Shown here in pieces: positions 19,424 to 27,890 of a stretch of DNA of 64,000 bases. The notes under the pieces were generated by a model. That model ran no database searches, was not told the origin of the DNA, and saw only the letters and a list, made by a program, of their open reading frames with translations. Every line of letters begins with the position of its first letter. Position 1 is the stretch's first letter. Source of the DNA: Insolitispirillum peregrinum (GTDB lineage: Bacteria > Pseudomonadota > Alphaproteobacteria > Rhodospirillales > Rhodospirillaceae); the NCBI RefSeq assembly GCF_900156605.1, contig NZ_FTOA01000001.1, positions 372,001 to 436,000 on the forward strand, written 5' to 3'. The position numbers and the translations under genes are program-made.

Positions 19424-20167
19424 TCAGGAAACGTACTGGCGGATCAGGCCGACCAACTGGCCCTGCACGGCGACGCGATCCGGGCCGAACAGGCGGGTTT
19501 CATAGGCGCGGTTGGCCGGTTCCAGCGCGACAGTATTGCCCTTGCGGCGAATGCGCTTGAGGGTGGCTTCCTGACCATCGACCAGCGCGACAACAATGGT
19601 ACCGTTTTCGGCGGTCTGGCATTCGCGGATGACCACCGTATCGCCATCGAGAATACCGGCTTCGATCATGGAATCCCCTTCGATGGTCAGGCAGTAATGC
19701 TTGCCCTTGCCGACCATCGCCGCCGGAATGTCAACGGTGGCGGAGCCGTCGCGCAGGGCTTCGATTGGGGTCCCGGCGGCAATGCGCCCGAACAAGGGCA
19801 GCGACAGGGTTTCATCGGGGATGGCGCGCGGGGCCGATCCGAATTGTCCCCGCACCACCGTCCGGGCGTCGGGGGCAGGGGGATGGATCGGCAGCGGCTC
19901 GGCATTCAGCACCAGCGGCGGTGGAACGCGGACGCTGTTGTCTTCGACGGTGTTTTCCGGCAGGCGCAGGATTTCGATCGCGCGGGCGCGATGGGCGAGG
20001 CGGCGGATAAAACCGCGTTCCTCAAGCGCTGTGACCAGACGATGGATGCCGGATTTCGACTTCAGGTCGAGGGCATCCTTCATTTCATCAAACGACGGAG
20101 AAATCCCGGTTTCCCGCAAGCGTTGATCGATGAAGACGACAAGCTGGTGCTGTTTTCTGGTCAACAT
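19424..20167 (-). CDS. lexA: SOS repressor LexA
   Basis: LexA (247 residues) represses SOS genes and cuts itself when RecA is activated. It has an N-terminal winged helix ([17 protein letters not shown]...[11 protein letters not shown]) and a C-terminal S24 peptidase domain with the nucleophile serine in [10 protein letters not shown] and the lysine in QEATLKRI. The cleavage site Ala-Gly is in FGRIAAGTP. The ATG at 20167 gives the family N-terminus; the frame extends 22 codons further without a plausible start. A matching LexA box lies at its promoter. Confidence 0.97.
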   Translation of the reverse strand: MLTRKQHQLVVFIDQRLRETGISPSFDEMKDALDLKSKSGIHRLVTALEERGFIRRLAHRARAIEILRLPENTVEDNSVRVPPPLVLNAEPLPIHPPAPDARTVVRGQFGSAPRAIPDETLSLPLFGRIAAGTPIEALRDGSATVDIPAAMVGKGKHYCLTIEGDSMIEAGILDGDTVVIRECQTAENGTIVVALVDGQEATLKRIRRKGNTVALEPANRAYETRLFGPDRVAVQGQLVGLIRQYVS

Positions 20168-20253
20168 GATCCGCTTCTCCGCTGTTCCCGAACTGGCCTG
20201 CCACACCGTTTTCACGCAGCATGGCAGGAACAAAGACCAAACGCCTTGATAAT

Positions 20254-20282
20254 GTTCTAGGTTAGTTCCGGGAAAGCGTCAA
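20254..20282 (-). promoter_or_regulatory. lexA promoter with LexA (SOS) box
   Basis: On the minus strand TTGACG (20282-20277), a 17-base spacer and TAGAAC (20259-20254) form a sigma-70 type promoter. The sequence 20254-20268 is GTTC-N7-GTTC on the plus strand, the alphaproteobacterial LexA box, overlapping the -10 element. This fits autorepression of lexA. Confidence 0.85.
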
Positions 20283-20323
20283 CCGTCAGGATGCGGCGTA
20301 GTTCTTTTTCCGTACCTTCTGCC

Positions 20324-20800
20324 CTAACCCCGCTGATAGGTACCTGACTTGCCGCCCGACTTGTGTTCCAGCCGGATGTGCTCGATCACCATCCCCTTGT
20401 CGACCGCCTTGCACATGTCATAGACGGTCAGGGCCGCGACCGAAACGGCGGTCAGGGCTTCCATTTCGACCCCGGTGCGGCCCTTCAGCTTGCAGGTGGC
20501 GGTGATTTCGACGGCGTTGTCATCGGGCAGCAGGCGCAGGTCAACGGTCACTTTGGTCAGGGCCAGCGGATGGCACAGCGGGATCAGGTCGGGGGTTTTC
20601 TTCGCCCCCATGATCCCGGCCAGTTGCGCCACCGACAACACATCGCCCTTGCTGGCTTGCCCGCTGGCGATCAGGGCCAGCGTTGCCGGTTCCATCCGCA
20701 CCAGCCCCTTGGCGACGGCAACGCGCTCGGTGATGTCCTTGTCCGAGACATCGACCATCCGCGCATTGCCGTGGTCGTCAAAATGGGTCAGGTCGCCCAT
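20324..20800 (-). CDS. moaC: Cyclic pyranopterin monophosphate synthase MoaC
   Basis: MoaC (158 residues) converts the MoaA product to cyclic pyranopterin monophosphate, the first committed steps of molybdenum cofactor synthesis. Family segments are [24 protein letters not shown] and [21 protein letters not shown]-like (here [16 protein letters not shown]), and the catalytic lysine lies in the C-terminal AVDKGM region. It begins two bases after the trpC stop, so it is co-transcribed with the trp genes. That gene order is common in alphaproteobacteria. Confidence 0.96.
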   Translation of the reverse strand: MGDLTHFDDHGNARMVDVSDKDITERVAVAKGLVRMEPATLALIASGQASKGDVLSVAQLAGIMGAKKTPDLIPLCHPLALTKVTVDLRLLPDDNAVEITATCKLKGRTGVEMEALTAVSVAALTVYDMCKAVDKGMVIEHIRLEHKSGGKSGTYQRG

Positions 20801-20802
20801 GG

Positions 20803-21621
20803 TCAGGCTGCCGCCGGAGGCTGCAACAGGGCGGCGGTGGCCTGCGCCACGTCATCCTGTTTCATCAGCGATTCCCCGATCAGGAAGCGCAACGCCCCCG
20901 CCTTGGCCATGCGATACAGGTCCGCCGGGGTCTTCAGGCCGCTTTCGGCGACCAAAGTCCGGTTCGGCGGCAGCATCCTTGCCAGCTCCTCGGTGGTGGA
21001 CAGATCGGTGACCAGCGTTTTCAGGTTGCGGTTGTTGACCCCGATCAGGCGGCTGTTCATCACGCTGAGGGCGCGTTCCATTTCCTCGGCGTCGTGGACT
21101 TCGACCAGCACATCCATGTCGAGCGAAAAGGCCAAGTCTTCCAGCTCGCTCGCCAGATCGTCATTCAGGGCGGCCATGATCACCAGAATGCAGTCGGCCC
21201 CCATGGCGCGGGCTTCATAGACCTGATAGGGGTCGATCATGAAGTCCTTGCGCAGCACCGGCAGCGCGCAGGCGGCGCGGGCCTGTCGCAGATAGTCGTC
21301 ATCGCCCTGGAAATACTTGATGTCGGTCAGGATCGACAGGCACGAGGCACCGCCAGCCTGATAGGCTTGCGCCAGAGCCGCCGGGTTGAAGTCCGGGCGG
21401 ATCAGCCCCGCCGATGGCGAGGCTTTCTTGATTTCGCAGATCAGGCCATAGCGCTGCTGGGCCACATGACGGGACAGGGCGTTCACAAAGCCGCGCGGGC
21501 GACCGTCACCGCTGGCCATCGCTTTGGCGGCGCGTTCGACCTCGGCCAGCGGGCGCTGGTCCTTGCAGGCGGCAACGTGCAGGGCGGTGTCGGCGCAGAT
21601 TTGGGCGAGAATGTCAGCCAT
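20803..21621 (-). CDS. trpC: Indole-3-glycerol phosphate synthase
   Basis: This 272-residue TIM-barrel enzyme makes indole-3-glycerol phosphate for tryptophan synthesis. Catalytic and phosphate-binding segments are visible: [44 protein letters not shown] and [12 protein letters not shown]. Length is normal and there is no fusion. It follows trpD with a four-base gap. Confidence 0.97.
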   Translation of the reverse strand: MADILAQICADTALHVAACKDQRPLAEVERAAKAMASGDGRPRGFVNALSRHVAQQRYGLICEIKKASPSAGLIRPDFNPAALAQAYQAGGASCLSILTDIKYFQGDDDYLRQARAACALPVLRKDFMIDPYQVYEARAMGADCILVIMAALNDDLASELEDLAFSLDMDVLVEVHDAEEMERALSVMNSRLIGVNNRNLKTLVTDLSTTEELARMLPPNRTLVAESGLKTPADLYRMAKAGALRFLIGESLMKQDDVAQATAALLQPPAAA

Positions 21622-21625
21622 GGAT

Positions 21626-22654
21626 TCAGACCTCCTGAGCGGACCGTTGGGTGACAGCGATCAGGCGTTGCAGGGTGTCCCACGCCCGGCCATCGTCGAT
21701 GGCAGCGGCAGCCATCGCCACCCCGTCGCGCAGAGTGGCAACCTTGTCGGCCACCATCAGCGAGGCGCTGGTGTTGAACAGGACGATGTCACGATAGGGG
21801 CCGTGGGCTCCCTTCAGCAGGGCGGTCAGGGCGGCGGCATTGTGGGCGGCATCGCCGCCCTTCAGGTCGTCGGGGCTGGCCAGCGGCAGCCCGACATCCT
21901 CGGGGGTGATGGTGTAGGTGCTTACCGTGCCGTTATGGTATTCGCCGACATGGGTCGGGCCGGTGGTGGTGATTTCGTCCAGCCCGTCCGAGCCATGCAC
22001 CACCATCGCCCGCTTTGAGCCCAGCTTGCCGAGCACGATGGCAATCGGCTCCACCCATTGCCGGGAATAGACGCCCAGCAACTGGCGGGCGGCACCTGCC
22101 GGGTTGGCCAGCGGGCCGAGCAGGTTGAAAATGGTGCGGGTGCCCAGTTCCATGCGCACCGGGCCGACGTGGCGCATGGCCGAGTGATGGCGGGGAGCCA
22201 TCAGGAAGCCGATGCCGACATCACGAATGGCGTCTTCGACGTGGGCCATTTCGGCTTCGAGGTTGACCCCCAGTGCGGCGAGCACGTCGGCGGAACCGGA
22301 CTTCGACGACATCGCCTTGTTGCCATGCTTGGCTACCACCACCCCGCAGGCCGCCGTCACCAGCGCGGCAGCGGTGGAGATGTTGTAGGTCCCCGAGGCA
22401 TCGCCGCCGGTGCCACAGGTATCAATGGCCCCCTCGGGGGCACAGACCTGGGTCGCCTTGGCGCGCATGATGCGGGCGGCGGCGGTGATTTCCTCGATGG
22501 TTTCGCCGCGCATGCGCAGGGCCATCAGGAAGGCCCCCATTTGCGCTGCCGAGGCTTCGCCGGACATGATGATGTTGAACGCCAGCTCGGCGTCAGCTTC
22601 GGAGAGGGTCTCCCCCAGGGCGAGGCGGGGCAGGAACTGTTTCAGGCCGGACAT
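21626..22654 (-). CDS. trpD: Anthranilate phosphoribosyltransferase
   Basis: This enzyme of 342 residues transfers the phosphoribosyl group of PRPP to anthranilate. The PRPP and anthranilate motifs are present: CGTGGDASGTYNIST, KHGNKAMSSKSGSAD and a later MELGTRTIFNLLGPLANPA segment. The ATG at 22654 follows the trpG stop by one base; an ATG four codons earlier would overlap trpG and is the alternative. Confidence 0.96.
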   Translation of the reverse strand: MSGLKQFLPRLALGETLSEADAELAFNIIMSGEASAAQMGAFLMALRMRGETIEEITAAARIMRAKATQVCAPEGAIDTCGTGGDASGTYNISTAAALVTAACGVVVAKHGNKAMSSKSGSADVLAALGVNLEAEMAHVEDAIRDVGIGFLMAPRHHSAMRHVGPVRMELGTRTIFNLLGPLANPAGAARQLLGVYSRQWVEPIAIVLGKLGSKRAMVVHGSDGLDEITTTGPTHVGEYHNGTVSTYTITPEDVGLPLASPDDLKGGDAAHNAAALTALLKGAHGPYRDIVLFNTSASLMVADKVATLRDGVAMAAAAIDDGRAWDTLQRLIAVTQRSAQEV

Positions 22655-22655
22655 C

Positions 22656-23261
22656 TCAGGCAGCATCCTTCGTGCGGGTCAACGGCTGGCCGCCCTGGGC
22701 CAGGGTCAGGAAATTCTTCAGCATGGCGTGGCCGTGCTCGCTGGCGATGCTTTCGGGGTGGAACTGCACGCCGTAAATCGAGAACTCTTTATGCTCCATC
22801 GCCATGATCAGGCCGTCGTCCGTTTCCGAGGTGATGCTCAGGCAATCGGGCAGGCTGGAGCGTTCGACGATCAGCGAGTGATAGCGGGTGGCCTGGAACG
22901 GGGACGGGATACCGGCGAAAATGCCGTGCCCGTTGTGGGTCAGGGTGCTGACCTTGCCATGCAGCGGCTCTGGGGCACGGATGACCTTGCCGCCAAAAGC
23001 CTGACCAATCGACTGGTGCCCCAGACAAACACCGAACAGCGGGATATGCCCGGCGGCGCGGGTGATCAGCGGCAGGCAGATGCCCGCGCGGTCCGGGTCA
23101 CACGGACCGGGAGACAGAATGATCCCCTGCGGTGCCATGTCGATCACCTGTTCGACGGTCAGGGCATCGTTGCGGTACACGGTGACGTCGGCCCCCAGCT
23201 CGCCCAGATAATGCCAGAGGTTATAGGTAAAGCTGTCGTAGTTATCGATCAGAAGAAACAT
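22656..23261 (-). CDS. trpG: Anthranilate synthase glutamine amidotransferase subunit
   Basis: This 201-residue class I amidotransferase supplies ammonia to TrpE, and perhaps also to the p-aminobenzoate enzyme. The catalytic triad is visible: Cys in FGVCLGHQSIGQ and His-Glu in VQFHPESI. LSPGPCDPDRAG is typical of TrpG/PabA. It is the first gene of trpG-trpD-trpC-moaC on this strand; trpE is not in the window. The 5' region is long and noncoding. Confidence 0.96.
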   Translation of the reverse strand: MFLLIDNYDSFTYNLWHYLGELGADVTVYRNDALTVEQVIDMAPQGIILSPGPCDPDRAGICLPLITRAAGHIPLFGVCLGHQSIGQAFGGKVIRAPEPLHGKVSTLTHNGHGIFAGIPSPFQATRYHSLIVERSSLPDCLSITSETDDGLIMAMEHKEFSIYGVQFHPESIASEHGHAMLKNFLTLAQGGQPLTRTKDAA

Positions 23262-23557
23262 TCCGTCACCTAACGCATTGTAATGGCTGACTCATCTATC
23301 GTGTCGTTACCGTTTGGACCCGGTAGGTCATCCGATTGAGACGCCGCTGTCGTTGTGCCGCACGGGCCTGGATGGGCGGCAGATTACCGCGCAGGCGATG
23401 ACTTGTCACCACTCGCGATGCCGTCGATCCGTGCAGCCCTTTTGGACTGCACTCATATTACCCATCTGTCGCGATGGCGATGGCGGGAGATGTGACCGGG
23501 GGGCAGCTATGACCTATGTCGCCGGACAAAGTGTTACCCATGTTTCCGGTTGCACAG

Positions 23558-23613
23558 GCATCAAGGCCCCGGCGAGGTATGGAGCAGCGCTCCATGATCC
23601 TGTTTTTGTTTGT
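23558..23613 (+). repeat. Dispersed repeat family 1, copy 5 (fragment)
   Basis: It keeps only the 3' third of the element: CATCAAGGCCCCGGCGAGGT, then ATGGAGCAGCGCTCCATGAT and CCTGTTTTTGTTTG. A terminator-like hairpin follows directly. Confidence 0.65.
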
Positions 23614-23629
23614 TGCAGGCTGAAAATAC

Positions 23630-23657
23630 AAAACCCGCCATCGTTGTGGCGGGTTTT
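23630..23657. terminator. Terminator-like hairpin
   Basis: AAAACCCGCCA (23630-23640) pairs perfectly with TGGCGGGTTTT (23647-23657). No adjacent gene clearly ends here, so it may close a noncoding transcript or act as a boundary element beside the repeat. Confidence 0.6.
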
Positions 23658-24075
23658 GCATGAATGGCGTCGCGTTGGGCGGCGCTCTTTCCTTTGGCGG
23701 TGTTTCCCGCGCTAAAGGGCTGTTTGTTTCAGCCCGCCGCGATCCGGTGTCCCCTCGTCGCGTTGCCGCGTTGACCGCGGCATCCTCCCTAAACTCAGGC
23801 GTCGTTCCATGTGTGTGTCATTGGACCGGCCCTCTTTTTGAACAACGCAAAGATATGCGTCTAAAGTATCGTTGTCACGCAAAAAAGGCATGGCTAGGGC
23901 GATTCCGGTAAAAAACCTGATTTCAGGGGTGTTTGTGGATAAATCATCCTGCATGCCGGCATCGTTCCGAGCACGTTCGGTGGGCGAAAGGCTTTCTTAA
24001 GGCAGTGACGCTATAACAGAATCCACTGTCGTGGGCCTTTGGTTGGACCAATCTGCACGCAAGGAGGATGCACCC

Positions 24076-24531
24076 ATGAAGCATATCAGTGTTGCCGGGT
24101 CAGGTCGGATAGCCCTGCTGTCGGGGGTGTTGCTGGGGATGCTGCTGGTCAGCACTGCGCAGGCGCAGGGCAGCGGCGTGCGGGTGGCGACCGACCGCGA
24201 GACCTGTTTGCAGGCGGCGGGTGCGTCGGTGCCGTCGGCCACCTATACGCCGGGGGTTGATGCCTATGGTAACGCGGTGGCCCCTGCCGAGGGCGACGGC
24301 GGCGGGGTTGATTCCCAGTGGCTGGCGGAATCGGTGACCATCGTGCTGTCGGTGGACATGGCCAAACGCTATGGCATTGGCAACAACGGTGCTTCCTTTG
24401 GGGCGGAGGCTCCGCTGGGGCAAGTGACCCTGCGCAACGGGCAGGTGTATGTTAACGGGCGTCCGCTGCAAGCCAATGATCAGGCGGCATTCCTTGATGC
24501 CTGCAACCGTTTGCCGATGCGTCGCAAATAG
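24076..24531 (+). CDS. Exported protein of unknown function
   Basis: This 151-residue protein has a clear signal peptide (positively charged start, hydrophobic stretch about 11-27, cleavage after AQA at about 31). The mature part has a Gly/Ala-rich region and one cysteine near each end, which might form a disulfide. I do not recognise a family. The ATG at 24076 has a strong AAGGAGG site before it, and a terminator follows, so it is a real single-gene unit. Confidence 0.75.
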   Translation: MKHISVAGSGRIALLSGVLLGMLLVSTAQAQGSGVRVATDRETCLQAAGASVPSATYTPGVDAYGNAVAPAEGDGGGVDSQWLAESVTIVLSVDMAKRYGIGNNGASFGAEAPLGQVTLRNGQVYVNGRPLQANDQAAFLDACNRLPMRRK

Positions 24532-24544
24532 TCGCAGATAAAAG

Positions 24545-24583
24545 ACAACGGGGCAAAGGCCGCTACAGCCTTTGCCCCGTTGT
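24545..24583. terminator. Strong bidirectional terminator
   Basis: A 16-bp perfect stem (24545-24560 with 24568-24583) with a seven-base loop lies between the converging exported-protein and carbamoyltransferase genes. Confidence 0.85.
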
Positions 24584-24597
24584 GCGTCTGGCCCGGC

Positions 24598-26328
24598 TTA
24601 TCCGCGTTCGTACAGGCCGCCGTTGGTGACCAGAAAATCCACCCGGCCATCGGTCAGGGCGCGGATGGCTTCGGCGGGGGCGTTGACGATCGGCTCTTCG
24701 TGAACGTTGAAGCTGGTGTTGACCAGCACCGGCAGGCCGCTTTCGGCTTCGAAGGCGGTCAGGATGTCGTGGTACAGCGGGTTGTCCTGATGGCGGATCA
24801 ACTGCGGACGGGCCGAGTGGTCAACGTGGACCACGGCGGCAATCTTTTCGCGCCACTGTTCCTTGACCCCGGTGGTGATGGTCATGAAGCGGCAGGCATA
24901 GGCGTTGACCGGGGTGACGTCAAAGACCTCGGTGGCCTTTTCTTCCAGCACTACCGGCGCAAACGGCATGAACTCGGTGCGCGACAGGCGGCGGTTCAGT
25001 TCGTCGTGGGTGTCGCGGCGGGACGGATTGGCCAGAATGGTGCGAGCCCCCAGCGCGCGCGGGCCGAACTCCATCCGGCCCGTGTAGATGGCTCCGATAC
25101 CGCCCTGTGCCAGCCGGACGGCAGCGGCCTGTGCCGGAGTGTCGGAGACCTTGACCACTCCGGCGGTCTGCGCCAGCACCGCGTCGGCCTGTTCGGAATA
25201 GTCGCGGCCCCAATAGACGTTATCCAGTCGATAGCGGTTGTCCAGCCAGCGGGCGAGGCCATCCCGGGCGAGCAGGAAATCAAGACCCGCGCCCAGCGAC
25301 AGGCCTTCGTCGCCCATCGGCGGCACCACGAACACTTCTTCGACCCCGGCCTGTTCGGCCAGCAGGCGGTTCAGCTTGACGTTGGCGAACACGCCCCCTG
25401 CCAGCCCCAGACGCTTGTGCGGATGGCGGACGAGGATGGTGCGCACGGCCCGCAGGATGAAGTTTTCCAGCAGGTCCTGCACCGAGCAGGCAATGTCTTC
25501 CTTAGAGCCGCCGTCGCAAATGGCGGTGATGCCTGCGTGCATGGCGTCCAGAGACGGCCAGTCGCAGGTGATTTCCCCGCTGTCGTGAACAGTGAAGTGC
25601 GCTGCCATGGCGTCCTTGAACACCGGCTTGCCGTGCGCGGCCAGCCCGGTGACCTTGCCTTCATGGCGCATCATGCGGAACCCCAGCAGCTCGGTCACCA
25701 CGCCATAGGCCAGCCCGAGACTGTCGTTGTAGGGCGGCTTGAACAGCAGGTCGTCGCCGCCGAACAGGTCCTTGATCACTCCGTTGCGAAAGCTGCGGGC
25801 GGAATAGAACGCATTGTCGCCACCACCATCGGCGGTATAGATCAGGGCTTCGGTCCAGTCGGTGAAAAACAGCGCGGGCAGTGCGTGGCAGCGGTGATGG
25901 TTGGTGTAATGCACCGTGACGTCAGCCCGCAGCCCGGCATCGCGCAAAAAGGCGGCGTTGTCGAATACGGCGCTTTCATCGGCAATACCGGCTTCCTGCA
26001 GGGCCTGTTCCATCATGCGGAACGGCCGCCTGGCCTGACGGCCGCGCAGCACCGTGTCCAGCAGGCGGCGAGAGGCGCTCTGGTTCTTGCGATAATACTG
26101 CCGTGGCATCGCTGCCCGGCTGAGGGCGACGGCATCGACCTGCTGGCGGGTCAGTCCGGCCATGTCCAGCAATTCGTCTGCGCAGGCCCACGCCCAGCCA
26201 TCGGGGGAAACCCCATCGCCCTTTTTGCGGCTCAGGCGTTCCAGTTGAACGGCGCCAAGGACACGATACTCATCGAACAGGACGGCGGATGCGTCATTGC
26301 GACCGGGGTAGAGGGCTAGGACGATCAT
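24598..26328 (-). CDS. NodU/TobZ-family carbamoyltransferase
   Basis: This 576-residue enzyme belongs to the NodU family, which moves the carbamoyl group of carbamoyl phosphate onto a hydroxyl of a sugar or antibiotic through a carbamoyl-adenylate. The Kae1-like domain has the metal and nucleotide segments NHHRCHALPA, YTADGGGDNA and LAGGVFANVKLN. The C-terminal domain has GRMEFGPRALGARTIL and LVNTSFNVHEEPIV. The ATG at 26328 is chosen because it gives the family start MIVLALYPGRNDASA. The acceptor is unknown; no polysaccharide genes are adjacent. Confidence 0.93.
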   Translation of the reverse strand: MIVLALYPGRNDASAVLFDEYRVLGAVQLERLSRKKGDGVSPDGWAWACADELLDMAGLTRQQVDAVALSRAAMPRQYYRKNQSASRRLLDTVLRGRQARRPFRMMEQALQEAGIADESAVFDNAAFLRDAGLRADVTVHYTNHHRCHALPALFFTDWTEALIYTADGGGDNAFYSARSFRNGVIKDLFGGDDLLFKPPYNDSLGLAYGVVTELLGFRMMRHEGKVTGLAAHGKPVFKDAMAAHFTVHDSGEITCDWPSLDAMHAGITAICDGGSKEDIACSVQDLLENFILRAVRTILVRHPHKRLGLAGGVFANVKLNRLLAEQAGVEEVFVVPPMGDEGLSLGAGLDFLLARDGLARWLDNRYRLDNVYWGRDYSEQADAVLAQTAGVVKVSDTPAQAAAVRLAQGGIGAIYTGRMEFGPRALGARTILANPSRRDTHDELNRRLSRTEFMPFAPVVLEEKATEVFDVTPVNAYACRFMTITTGVKEQWREKIAAVVHVDHSARPQLIRHQDNPLYHDILTAFEAESGLPVLVNTSFNVHEEPIVNAPAEAIRALTDGRVDFLVTNGGLYERG

Positions 26329-26370
26329 GCAGTCTCGGCGAGTATGAAATGGTTGCGATGGGGCGTAACA

Positions 26371-26405
26371 AAAAGGCGCAGCCCTCGGACAGAGCTGCGC
26401 CTTTT
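26371..26405. terminator. Terminator downstream of the HsdR-N-like gene
   Basis: AAAAGGCGCAGC (26371-26382) pairs perfectly with GCTGCGCCTTTT (26394-26405). It lies between the stop at 26456 and the carbamoyltransferase start and should stop the upstream minus-strand transcript. Confidence 0.8.
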
Positions 26406-26455
26406 GCATAGCGGCTTGTGGCTCTGGCGTCCAGAGCCTGATGCTGGAATGGTGG

Positions 26456-27592
26456 TTATCCGCCAGAGGCAACCTGCTTTTTGAAAGCTGCCAACAAGGG
26501 GTCATCAATTTCGCGCAAATCTTGCACACTTTGTATGGTCAGCTCCTGCCCGTCCAGAGCGGGGAATGTGAAGCGCATCGAGCCATCGCTCATCTCTTTC
26601 AGGTTGAACAAAATGCCAGCGGTGGGGCGACGGTAAAAAACCTTGAAGGTTGTCTTCATGTCCTGATGCTGGATTTCATCGATAGCGCGGAAAAGGTTAT
26701 CGTCCGAGATGAGGAATGCGAGACGGCGACGAGCATATTCAAATGAAGCTAGTTCTGTCTCAGTAGTGATGATGCCATCAATTGCATTTTTGTTTTCCAA
26801 AGGAGTAATGTTTTGTGAGAGTGTTGTCGATGTTTCTGCTATGGGTGTATTTTTTGATTCGAGTGTATGGTTTAAGCCCATTCGAGTTAGTATAGCTCGC
26901 TCTATGAAGGCAGACCATGCCGTTACTGCAATTTCGCGGCATTCCTCAACAACCCGTTGCGTTTTGTTGCCCTTGAATCCGGCGTCGTCCAATAGCAGCC
27001 GTATCAGGGCATCGCTGGGGGCAGCTTGCCAGTTGGACAGGGACGCGACAAATGCGCCTGCAAGCAGCTTGCGTCGCGCTTCTGCGCCAATGTTTGCCGG
27101 ATCAAAGCGATCCTTACACAAGTCACGGATACCGCTCAGAACGCGCTCTTCTGCATTTCCAGCTACGATGTCGGCGAGATTAAAGACAAGGAAGGGAGCT
27201 TGATCCATGATATTTGGCTCGTCGGTGTCGGCAAAACACTCGTAGCGAGAGCCGTTGGTGAGGATTCCTAATTTGACCGTTGTGCAGGCATTGAAATAGC
27301 TGCGCAGTTGACCACGGTCATCAGTGATATTTGCTCCAGATGTTTTGACTTCTATGGCAATAATTGGAGTGCTATCACGGAAGATGGCGTAATCAACGCG
27401 GTTTTTATATTTATCAGAAAAATCGGCATGATGCTCTGGGACGACTTCGCCCGGGTCGAAAGGATTGTAGGACAGGGCTGCTAGAAATGGGAGGACCATG
27501 AATTGCTTGGTTGCTTCTTCACTGCTACAGCGATCAGCTGCGGCCAAGATTGGCGTGCAACGTGCTACAAGACTTTCTCGGAACTCGTTCAT
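26456..27592 (-). CDS. Orphan HsdR-N-like PD-(D/E)xK nuclease-domain protein
   Basis: This 378-residue protein begins with a domain like the N-terminal nuclease of type I restriction HsdR subunits. The PD-(D/E)xK core is visible as Asp67 (RVDYAIF) and Glu81-x-Lys83 (AIEVKTSG), followed by the GQLRSYFNACTTVKLGILTNG segment. There is no helicase motor. The C-terminal half is of unknown fold. No partner restriction genes adjoin it. The DNA here is AT-richer than its neighbours, suggesting transfer. The ATG at 27592 is preferred for its AGAGG site and MNEFRESL start. Confidence 0.75.
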   Translation of the reverse strand: MNEFRESLVARCTPILAAADRCSSEEATKQFMVLPFLAALSYNPFDPGEVVPEHHADFSDKYKNRVDYAIFRDSTPIIAIEVKTSGANITDDRGQLRSYFNACTTVKLGILTNGSRYECFADTDEPNIMDQAPFLVFNLADIVAGNAEERVLSGIRDLCKDRFDPANIGAEARRKLLAGAFVASLSNWQAAPSDALIRLLLDDAGFKGNKTQRVVEECREIAVTAWSAFIERAILTRMGLNHTLESKNTPIAETSTTLSQNITPLENKNAIDGIITTETELASFEYARRRLAFLISDDNLFRAIDEIQHQDMKTTFKVFYRRPTAGILFNLKEMSDGSMRFTFPALDGQELTIQSVQDLREIDDPLLAAFKKQVASGG

Positions 27593-27890
27593 TATCGGAC
27601 CTCTGTCGTTTTGCGATAGTTTGATTTTTGGCTTTCTCAATAAGAGTAATGATTCAGCTTTGGTGAGCGAAAGTCCATCTTTTTTATGCGTTCATATCCT
27701 GTTCTTTTGTATTGTGTGGCGGTGTTGTTGTTGGCTTTGGGGATCTGTTATTGGGGGCTTGAGCGGGTATAGGTATCAAATTTACCCCGTTTGGCTGTCG
27801 TCGTTTTCTGGTTTGACGTGATGTCATCTGCCCAGCCAGCCGCGCTTGAGGGGGCGTGCGGCTGGCTGCTTTCCTGCTTTCCGCCTCTCC
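27593..27890. other. AT-richer intergenic DNA
   Basis: Around 300 bases with lower GC than the flanks lie upstream of the orphan nuclease gene and downstream of the alcohol-dehydrogenase-family gene. I see no gene, tRNA or clear terminator. Confidence 0.45.

Larger units (their letters stand above)
23262..24075. other. Long intergenic region between trpG and an exported protein gene
   Basis: About 810 bases hold the trpG upstream region, a repeat fragment (23558-23613), a terminator-like hairpin (23630-23657) and the leader of the next gene. I checked for a trp leader peptide with tandem Trp codons next to the hairpin and found none. The one longer open frame (23314-23715) runs through the repeat and hairpin and looks noncoding. 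Confidence 0.5.

Noticed and set aside
23262-23657. Tryptophan attenuator before trpG
   Set aside because: The hairpin is 370 bases away and no leader frame with adjacent Trp codons was found.
23314-23715. Open frame between trpG and the exported protein gene
   Set aside because: It runs through a repeat fragment and a terminator-like hairpin, and no part resembles a protein family.
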